A stretch of DNA of 5,363 nucleotides, from NCBI GenBank assembly GCA_023428335.1, contig JAEYYS010000365.1, forward strand, positions 1 to 5,363, in the 5' to 3' direction. Below are positions 1-5,363 of this stretch, piece by piece (the first letter of the stretch is position 1; the number at the start of each line of letters is the position of its first letter). The notes beneath the pieces are model-generated. The model saw only the letters and a program-made list of their open reading frames with translations, was not told the DNA's origin and made no database searches. The position numbers and the translations under genes were made by a program. The DNA is from Verrucomicrobiota bacterium (GTDB taxonomy: Bacteria > Verrucomicrobiota > Verrucomicrobiia > Verrucomicrobiales > Verrucomicrobiaceae).

Positions 1-1767
1 GTGCCGATGATCGCGGTTGCCGAACCGGCCGACGCGGAACCAACCCACGTGGAAATCGCCGCCCTCACCACGCCACTGGTTGCCGCCTCCGATAGCGCGC
101 CGCTGTTGACGGTGAGCGACACCACGCCGCTTGTGACCGCCAACGAGACGGCCCCGCTTGTGGCCGCGGCCGACACCGCTCCCCTGCTCTCCCCGGCTGA
201 CACGGCCCCACTCGTCGCCGCGGTCGACAGCGCTCCGCGGAGCCACGCGACTTACCACGACGAACCGCCCGCGCCGTCGCGCCCCGCCCCGCCGCGCGCC
301 CGCGAACCCAGGCAGCGACGCTCGGCCCTGCAGATCATCCTCGTCGCCTTCGTCGTCATGCTGGTGGCGCAGTTTGCCTTCATCAGCTGGTACAAGCACA
401 GCAAGCGCGAGGAACGCGCGGCACGCTTCGCCGAACTGGCGGCGCTCGATCATCCGGCCGGCTCGGATCTCGACACCCGCCTGCTGCTGGAGTTTGTCGA
501 CGACCCCACCACCCAGGACATGGCGGCGGCAACCCTGGCCAAGCTGCAGGGCGGCGACTACATCGATTCGCTCGTGCTCGAGCACCTCGAAAAGGTGCGC
601 AACTTCCCCGCCTGCGAAAAGCTGATTCAGGTCATCGGCCAGCGCCGCCACAAGCCGGCCTTCGCCACCGTGTTCAGCTTCCTCGAAGACGGCCGCGGCC
701 AGGTGCGCCAGGCGGCCTGGACCGCGATCGGCACGCTGGCGGCACCCGCCGACCTGCCGCGCGTGCTCGCCGCCCTGCCTAAGGCCTCGCAGCGCGACCA
801 TGATGCCGTCGGCAAGGGCCTGGTCGCCGCCGTGCAAAACGCCGACGACCGCCGCGCTGCCACCCAGGCCGTCATCGCCGCCTGGCAGGCCGCGCCGGGC
901 GATTCCCCGCACCGCGCCCTGCTCTTCAATGTGCTCACCCGCGTCGGCGGCAACGACACCCTCGCCATCATCACCCAGGCAATTGCCGATCCCTCCGAAC
1001 AGGTGCGCCGCGCCGCCATCACCCTGCTCGCCGAGTACCCCTCGCACGACCCGCTGCCCGCCATTGCCGCACGCTTCCCCGCCGAGGCCGATGACACCTG
1101 CCGCACCTACCTGCTCATCGCCGCCATTGAACTGGTCAGCCGACCGGGCCCGCTCTCGCAGCAGGCCCTGTTCGCCCACGGCCAGGAACTGTGGAGCCAG
1201 GCGCGCGACAGCGCCGAGCGCCGCTACGTGCTCAGCCTGCTCGGCCGCATCTACACCCCGGAAACCGCCGGGTTCTTCGAGCGCTACGCCGAAACACTGC
1301 AGGGCGCCCAGCGTCGCGAGGCGCGCGAACTCGCCAAGTCCTTCCGCGACAAGCTCGCCGACATCCTGCCCATCGCGCCCGGCGCCGAAGCCACCGTGCT
1401 GCCGGCCGATCGCGCCGAGTACCGCCTCGGTGGCAAGCTCACCCAGCGCGAGGGCGCCCTAGTCGACTGGAGTGATACCGGCGACTGGGCCTCCTGGCTG
1501 GTCGAATTGCCCGCCCCCGGCAAATACGAGATCCTCATCCATCAGGCCCACGACGGCGCCGCCACCGGCATCTACGAGGTCCAGCTCGGCGAAACGATCC
1601 TGCCCGCGGCCGTGGTCGACACCGACGGCGCCTTCAAGGGCTTCATCCTCGGCGAAATCGAAATGCCCGCCGCCGGCATCTACAAGCTCTACCTGCGGCC
1701 GCGCCAACTGCCGGCCAGCGGCGAGCTGTTCCGCGTGCAGAAACTCTCGCTCAAACCCGCCGGCTAA
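1..1767 (+). CDS. Membrane-anchored HEAT-repeat protein with C-terminal carbohydrate-binding-like beta-sandwich (5' end possibly partial)
   Basis: This open frame of 588 codons begins with GTG at the first base and ends at TAA. An in-frame ATG lies at base 7, and the true start could lie upstream of the window. Residues 24-77 are six tandem 9-residue units, followed by a Pro/Arg-rich linker (about 79-107). One hydrophobic helix (about 108-131) is flanked by basic residues on both sides (RQRR before, KHSKREER after), so topology is ambiguous; N-in with an extracytoplasmic C-terminus is favoured because of the C-terminal domain. Residues about 150-450 are Ala/Leu-rich helical pairs typical of HEAT repeats (for example around VRQAAWTAIGTLA and VRRAAITLLAEYP). 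Residues about 465-588 read as a beta-sandwich of the CBM6/DUF5077-like kind, with GDWASW, LPAPGKYEI, a Gly-rich middle and a closing LYLRP strand. No catalytic residues are recognisable. The likely role is scaffolding or glycan binding beside the downstream dehydrogenase/cytochrome, which is inferred from context only. The reading frame is well supported; the function is not. Confidence 0.85.
   Translation: MPMIAVAEPADAEPTHVEIAALTTPLVAASDSAPLLTVSDTTPLVTANETAPLVAAADTAPLLSPADTAPLVAAVDSAPRSHATYHDEPPAPSRPAPPRAREPRQRRSALQIILVAFVVMLVAQFAFISWYKHSKREERAARFAELAALDHPAGSDLDTRLLLEFVDDPTTQDMAAATLAKLQGGDYIDSLVLEHLEKVRNFPACEKLIQVIGQRRHKPAFATVFSFLEDGRGQVRQAAWTAIGTLAAPADLPRVLAALPKASQRDHDAVGKGLVAAVQNADDRRAATQAVIAAWQAAPGDSPHRALLFNVLTRVGGNDTLAIITQAIADPSEQVRRAAITLLAEYPSHDPLPAIAARFPAEADDTCRTYLLIAAIELVSRPGPLSQQALFAHGQELWSQARDSAERRYVLSLLGRIYTPETAGFFERYAETLQGAQRREARELAKSFRDKLADILPIAPGAEATVLPADRAEYRLGGKLTQREGALVDWSDTGDWASWLVELPAPGKYEILIHQAHDGAATGIYEVQLGETILPAAVVDTDGAFKGFILGEIEMPAAGIYKLYLRPRQLPASGELFRVQKLSLKPAG
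70..231 (+). repeat. Six tandem 27-base units encoding a 9-residue repeat
   Basis: The six units encode TPLVAASDS, APLLTVSDT, TPLVTANET, APLVAAADT, APLLSPADT and APLVAAVDS, followed by a broken seventh unit (APRSH). The consensus is [A/T]-P-L-[L/V]-x-x-x-[D/E]-[T/S]. The period is exactly 27 bases with no indels. The DNA copies have diverged mostly at synonymous or conservative positions, so the protein pattern is clearer than the DNA pattern. The array lies just N-terminal to the Pro/Arg-rich linker and membrane helix of the first gene. It is probably a flexible, low-complexity segment; no known repeat family is recognised. Confidence 0.85.
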
Positions 1768-1812
1768 AGCACACGGCAACATGCGCAGCGGCGGCGTCGT
1801 TGTCTCTCGCTC

Positions 1813-4800
1813 ATGCGCCCGCTCCGCCTGCTCTTTCTCGCCCTGCTGCCCGCCCTCGGCGCGGACTTCCCCGAGCCCTTCGACACCGAGACCAAGCTCG
1901 AGCAATTCCTCGCGCCCGAGGCGGCCCTCGCCCAACTGCGCCTGCCCGACGGCTTCGAGGCCGTACTCAGCGCCGCCGAACCGCAGGTGCGCAACCCCAT
2001 CGCCTTGGCCTGGGACGGCCGCGGCCGGCTCTGGGTGGCGGAATGCTACAGCTACGGCGAGCAGGCCTTCGATCCGACCCTGCGCGACCGCATCCTGATC
2101 TTCGAAGACCGCGATGGCGACGGCCGTTTCGACACGCGCAAGGTCTTCACCGACGAGCTGCAGCAGCTCACCAGTCTGGAGGTCGGTCACGGCGGGGTCT
2201 GGGCGGCCACCCCGCCGCGGATCGTCTTCATCCCCGACGCCGATGGCGATGACATCCCGGATGCCGCGCCGATCCCGCATCTCGAAGGCTTCAAGGTGCC
2301 GCCGGACAGCTACCACAACCTCGTCAACGGCCTGCGCTTCGGTCCCGATGGCTGGCTCTACGGTCGCTGCGGCGCCACTGGCGCGGCCGAGGTTGGTGTG
2401 CCCGGCACGCCGGAAGACCAGCGCATCCCCGTGCGCGGCGGCATGTGGCGCTACCACCCGCAGCGCAAGGTCTTCGAAGCGATCACCTCCGGCAACACCA
2501 ACCCCTGGGGCCACGACTGGAACGAGGTCGGCGAACTCTTTTACGTCAACACCGTCAACGGCCACTTCTGGCATGCCACGCCCGGCGCCCACTTCGTGCG
2601 CGCCCACACCCTCGATCCAAACCCGCGCGCCTACAGCCTCATCGACCTGCATGCCGATCACTGGCACTTCGATACCGCGCTCGGCTGGCAGGACACGGCG
2701 CGCCGCAAGGACGTCAACCTCTCCGACACCCTCGGCGGCGGCCATGTCCACATCGGCGCGATGTTCTACTTCGGCAACAACTGGCCGCAGGAGTACCGCG
2801 GCGAGTTCTTCACCCTCAACCAGCACGGCCGCCGCGCCAACCGCGAGCACGTCGAACGCCACGGCTCGGGTTACCTCGCCCGCCACCGCCCCGATTTCTT
2901 CCGCACCGGCGACCGCTGGTTTCTCGGCCTCGACCTCAGCTACGGCCCCGACGGCGGCGTTTTCGTGATCGACTGGAGCGACACCGGCGAATGCCATGAG
3001 CGCGACGGCGTGCACCGCAGCAGCGGCCGCATCTACAAGATCCAGCACGGTCAACCCAAGCCGGTGACGGTCGATCTGGCGCGCCTGTCGCCCGCCGAAC
3101 TCGCCGCCCTGCACACCCATGCCAACGAGTGGTTCCCGCGCCGCGCCCGCGTCGAACTCGCCGGTCGCGCCGATGCCGCGGCCGCGCGCGCCCCGCTGCT
3201 TGAGCTGCTCGCCACCGCGAAGGATCCGGTCGTGCGCCTGCGCGCGTTGTGGAGCCTGCAGGTCATCGGCGGCACCGATGAAGCCCTGCTGCGCGGCCTG
3301 CTCGGCGAGGCCAACGAGCACCTGCGCGCCTGGGCCCTGCGCCTGCTCGCCGACAGTTGGCCGCTCGACACGCTGATGAGCGTGCGCCCCGCGAACTTCG
3401 GCGCCAGACCGGTCGCCGACGCCCCCAGCCCGGAAGCCTGGCTGCCGGAGCTGACGCGTTTGGCGCGCGAGGACGACTCCGCCCTCGTCCGCCTGACGCT
3501 CGCCTCCCTGCTCCAGCGCCTGCCGGTGGACCGACGCGCCGAAGTCGCCGCCGGCCTGGTCGCCCGCGCCGAGGACGCCGACGATCACAACCTGCCGCTG
3601 ATGATTTGGTACGGCCTGATCCCGGTCGCCGAAAAGCACCCCCAGCACCTGGTCGACCTCGCGCGCGCCTGCGCCCTGCCCGTGACCCGCCAGTGCCTGG
3701 CCCGCCGTTTGGCCGAGGACATCGAAAGCCGACCGCAACCGCTGGAAGCCCTGCTCGCCTTTGCCTCCGAGGCCAAGCCCGAGCTGCAGGCGGACCTGCT
3801 CGCCGGCCTCAGCGCCGCCTTCACCGGCTGGCGCAAGGCGCCGAAACCGGCAGGCTGGGATAGCCTCGCCGCCAAGCTGGGCAACCGCCCCGAACTGACC
3901 GACACCGTGCGCGAACTGAGTGCGCTGTTTGGCGATGGCCGCGCGCTCGATGAGGTGAAGCGACTCGCCTTCGCCAAGGAAGCCGCCATGGCCCAGCGCC
4001 AGGCGGCCCTGCGCACGCTGATCGACAGCCGGCCGCCCGACCTGCGCTCGATCTGCGAGAAGCTGCTCAACGAACGCTACCTCAACCCGCTCGCCGCCGC
4101 CGGGCTGGCCCAGTTCGGCGATGCCGACGCCGCCCAGTTGCTGGTCAAGGCCTGGCGCAAATTCCATCACACCGAACGCAACCAGCTGCTCGAGGTGCTG
4201 ACCACCCGCCCCGTCTTCGCCCTCGCCCTGCTGGATGCCGTCGCCGCCGGCGACATCCCGCGCGGCGCGGTCACCGCCTACCACGCCCGCCGCATGCGCG
4301 AGCTTGGCGATGCCAGCCTCGATCAACGCGTCACCGAGGTCTGGGGCGAAACGCGCGAGAGCGCGGCCGACAAGAAGGCGCGCATGGCCGAACTCGCCGC
4401 CGCCCTGACCCCCGAGGTGCTGGCCAAGGCCGACCGCGGCAAGGGTCGCCTGCTGTTCAACGCCGCCTGCGCGACCTGCCACCGCCTGCATGGCCACGGC
4501 GGCGTGCTTGGCCCCGACCTCACCGGCGCCGGTCGCGACAGCCTGCATTACCTGCTGGAAAACCTGGTCGATCCCGGCGCCCAGGTGGCCGCCGATTTCC
4601 GTCTCAACGTTGTGACGATGAAGGACGGCCGCGTGCTCAGCGGCGTGCTCGGTCCGCGCGGGGGTCGCACCCTCAGCCTGCGCACGATGACCGAGACGCT
4701 GACGCTGGAAAAGGCCGAGGTCGCCGAAACCCGCGAGCTGCCGGTGTCGATGATGCCCGAGGGCCTGCTCAACGCCCTGGCGCCGGAACAGGTGCGCGAT

Positions 4801-4854
4801 CTGATCGCCTACCTGATGCACCCAAGCCAGGTGCCGCTGCCGGCAGCCCCGTGA
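1813..4854 (+). CDS. Secreted PVC-type dehydrogenase with HEAT repeats and C-terminal cytochrome c (heme-binding) domain
   Basis: This 1013-residue protein opens with a signal peptide (MRPLRLLFLALLPALGA, cleavage near residue 16-17), which supports the ATG at 1813. Residues about 45-411 match the Planctomycetes/Verrucomicrobia 'membrane-bound dehydrogenase' domain (TIGR02604-like beta-propeller, related to soluble glucose/sorbosone dehydrogenases). Family landmarks are LPDGFEAVL, two calcium-loop-like motifs (DRDGDGRFD at 99-107, DADGDDIPD at 142-150), NPWGHDWNEVGE, GGGHVHIGAM (His 311, 313), ERHGSGYLARH, DWSDTGECHERDG (387-399) and the closing IYKI (407-410). Residues about 420-860 are HEAT/ARM-like helices. 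The C-terminus is a TIGR02603-like heme domain: CATCH (886-890) binds heme c covalently, LGPDLTGAGR follows, and Met 980 or 981 in SMMPEGLL is the expected distal ligand before DLIAYLM. The likely role is periplasmic oxidation of a sugar or related alcohol with electrons passed through heme; the substrate is unknown. The gene follows the first one by 45 bases in the same direction, so co-transcription is likely. No clear Shine-Dalgarno is visible. Confidence 0.93.
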   Translation: MRPLRLLFLALLPALGADFPEPFDTETKLEQFLAPEAALAQLRLPDGFEAVLSAAEPQVRNPIALAWDGRGRLWVAECYSYGEQAFDPTLRDRILIFEDRDGDGRFDTRKVFTDELQQLTSLEVGHGGVWAATPPRIVFIPDADGDDIPDAAPIPHLEGFKVPPDSYHNLVNGLRFGPDGWLYGRCGATGAAEVGVPGTPEDQRIPVRGGMWRYHPQRKVFEAITSGNTNPWGHDWNEVGELFYVNTVNGHFWHATPGAHFVRAHTLDPNPRAYSLIDLHADHWHFDTALGWQDTARRKDVNLSDTLGGGHVHIGAMFYFGNNWPQEYRGEFFTLNQHGRRANREHVERHGSGYLARHRPDFFRTGDRWFLGLDLSYGPDGGVFVIDWSDTGECHERDGVHRSSGRIYKIQHGQPKPVTVDLARLSPAELAALHTHANEWFPRRARVELAGRADAAAARAPLLELLATAKDPVVRLRALWSLQVIGGTDEALLRGLLGEANEHLRAWALRLLADSWPLDTLMSVRPANFGARPVADAPSPEAWLPELTRLAREDDSALVRLTLASLLQRLPVDRRAEVAAGLVARAEDADDHNLPLMIWYGLIPVAEKHPQHLVDLARACALPVTRQCLARRLAEDIESRPQPLEALLAFASEAKPELQADLLAGLSAAFTGWRKAPKPAGWDSLAAKLGNRPELTDTVRELSALFGDGRALDEVKRLAFAKEAAMAQRQAALRTLIDSRPPDLRSICEKLLNERYLNPLAAAGLAQFGDADAAQLLVKAWRKFHHTERNQLLEVLTTRPVFALALLDAVAAGDIPRGAVTAYHARRMRELGDASLDQRVTEVWGETRESAADKKARMAELAAALTPEVLAKADRGKGRLLFNAACATCHRLHGHGGVLGPDLTGAGRDSLHYLLENLVDPGAQVAADFRLNVVTMKDGRVLSGVLGPRGGRTLSLRTMTETLTLEKAEVAETRELPVSMMPEGLLNALAPEQVRDLIAYLMHPSQVPLPAAP

Positions 4855-4871
4855 GCCTTGCGTCGGCTCAC
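4851..4871. terminator. Short hairpin in the convergent gap (possible terminator)
   Basis: GTGAGCC (4851-4857) and GGCTCAC (4865-4871) form a perfect 7-bp stem around a 7-base loop. The left arm contains the TGA stop of the dehydrogenase/cytochrome gene. The hairpin sits in the 45-base gap between two convergent genes, where a bidirectional terminator would be expected. There is no T-run on either side, so intrinsic termination is uncertain and the stem could be chance in GC-rich DNA. Confidence 0.3.
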
Positions 4872-4899
4872 CCTTGGGGCGCCTTGGTGCCTGACGCGG

Positions 4900-5292
4900 T
4901 CACGGCCGCGGCTTGACCGACGGCAGGAAGGGCGTGCCGAAGGCCTGCTCAAAATCATAGCCGCCGACGAAGTCCTCCAGGCTGTCGCCGTCCTTTTTGC
5001 CGAAGTAACCGGTGTCGATCAGGTTGTAGACGATGTTGCCGACGTCCTCGCCGCGCTGCAGACCCCAGTCGTTCAGCAGGTGCAGGGCCATGGGGCCGTA
5101 CTCCTCGAGCGCGTGCAGGCGCACGCCTTCGAGCACCTCCTGACCGGTGACGTGCTGATCGTCCTGGCCCTCACGGAAATGCTTGACCGCGACATGCAGG
5201 GCATCGCGCACGAACTCATAGGCGTGCGGGTCGTAGCGCGGGTCCTTGGCGACGGCCTGCTCAACAGCCAGGAGGAACGGCAGATCGGTCAT
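4900..5292 (-). CDS. Minf_1886 family protein (Planctomycetes/Verrucomicrobia-restricted, unknown function)
   Basis: This gene encodes a 130-residue, acidic, soluble protein with no signal peptide or membrane segment, so it is probably cytoplasmic. It matches what I know of the Minf_1886 family (TIGR04138-like): an N-terminal helix, then DPRYDPHAYEFVRDAL (17-32), HVTGQEVLEGVR (47-58), EEYGPMALHLLNDWG (63-77), EDVGNIVYNLIDTGYF (82-97), and the DSLEDF and YDFEQAF blocks (103-118). The length is normal for the family. The reading frame stays open upstream to an ATG at 5340, but those 16 codons would run through an 11-bp inverted repeat and give an Arg-rich leader (RRGVRLRAASR) unlike the family; the ATG at 5292 (MTDLPF) is therefore preferred. 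No Shine-Dalgarno is evident before it. The gene converges on the dehydrogenase/cytochrome gene with a 45-base gap, so it is probably a separate transcription unit. No biochemical function is known to me, and none can be inferred from residues. Confidence 0.88.
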   Translation of the reverse strand: MTDLPFLLAVEQAVAKDPRYDPHAYEFVRDALHVAVKHFREGQDDQHVTGQEVLEGVRLHALEEYGPMALHLLNDWGLQRGEDVGNIVYNLIDTGYFGKKDGDSLEDFVGGYDFEQAFGTPFLPSVKPRP

Positions 5293-5308
5293 GAATGGGA
5301 AACGGGAA

Positions 5309-5335
5309 GCGGCGCGGAGACGGACTCCGCGCCGC
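5309..5335. repeat. Perfect 11-bp inverted repeat (strong hairpin) upstream of the Minf_1886-family gene
   Basis: GCGGCGCGGAG (5309-5319) pairs perfectly with CTCCGCGCCGC (5325-5335) around the 5-base loop ACGGA. It ends 16 bases before the preferred ATG at 5292. Read on the minus strand, the stem is followed by TTCCCGTTTCCC, a pyrimidine-rich tract with few consecutive T residues. It could be the terminator of a gene beyond the right edge, a 5' leader hairpin of the Minf_1886-family gene, or one copy of a dispersed palindromic element. The sequence alone does not decide between these. Confidence 0.65.
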
Positions 5336-5363
5336 GGCATGCCTTTCGGCGCAGGCTCAGGAC

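Noticed and set aside
1472..2098. Plus-strand frame bridging the two large genes, with an ATG at 1781 in the gap
   Set aside because: The product is Ser/Pro/Arg-rich low-complexity sequence typical of a shifted frame in GC-rich DNA, and it overlaps both the CBM-like domain and the signal peptide of better-supported genes.
1462..2991. Shared peptide DWSDTG and about 20 bases of near-identical DNA in the first gene (around 1465-1485) and the second (around 2971-2991)
   Set aside because: The motif falls in unrelated folds (beta-sandwich versus propeller), and each copy fits its own family consensus, so chance similarity is more likely than duplication.
1459..4821. A 1120-codon uninterrupted antisense frame opposite the dehydrogenase/cytochrome gene and the end of the first gene
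   Set aside because: The translation is Gly/Ala/Val/Glu/Gln-rich with no recognisable domain, and it lies entirely opposite well-supported genes. Two genes in the same frame with GC-biased third positions naturally leave such an antisense frame free of stops.
5293..5340. N-terminal extension of the Minf_1886-family protein from an ATG at 5340
   Set aside because: The extra 16 residues are Arg-rich, run through the inverted repeat and are unlike the family N-terminus, while MTDLPF matches the expected start.
1..5363. CRISPR array, tRNA or rRNA gene, insertion sequence or attachment site
   Set aside because: I found no spaced direct repeats apart from the in-frame protein repeat, no cloverleaf or rRNA-like sequence, and no transposase or integrase coding region.

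Overview
This is a strongly GC-rich chromosomal window whose genes nearly all prefer G or C at third codon positions. Two hallmark families place it in the PVC superphylum, most likely Verrucomicrobia (an Opitutales-like, high-GC member is my best guess). One is a large secreted protein with the Planctomycetes/Verrucomicrobia-type dehydrogenase plus heme-binding (TIGR02604/TIGR02603-like) architecture. The other is a small protein of the Minf_1886 family, which is essentially restricted to Planctomycetes and Verrucomicrobia.

Layout: bases 1-1767 (+) encode a membrane-anchored protein. It has an N-terminal tandem 9-residue repeat, one transmembrane helix, a HEAT-like helical region and a C-terminal beta-sandwich resembling carbohydrate-binding modules; its 5' end may lie outside the window. 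After a 45-base gap, bases 1813-4854 (+) encode a 1013-residue exported protein. It consists of a signal peptide, a beta-propeller sugar-dehydrogenase-like domain with two calcium-loop-like motifs, a long HEAT/ARM-like region and a C-terminal cytochrome c domain with CATCH and a distal Met. A 45-base convergent gap with a short hairpin follows, then the Minf_1886-family gene on the minus strand (4900-5292). Upstream of that gene is a perfect 11-bp inverted repeat (5309-5335).

The two plus-strand genes look like an operon. My inference is that both products act outside the cytoplasm: the cytochrome-type dehydrogenase would oxidise a sugar or related substrate and pass electrons to a carrier, while the anchored HEAT/CBM-like protein would bind substrate or scaffold the complex at the membrane. 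The substrate cannot be read from the sequence. The minus-strand gene is probably an independent unit of unknown function.

The window is mostly ordinary for this lineage. The points that deserve a second look are the N-terminal repeat of the first protein, the pairing of the first two genes, and the strong hairpin near the right edge.
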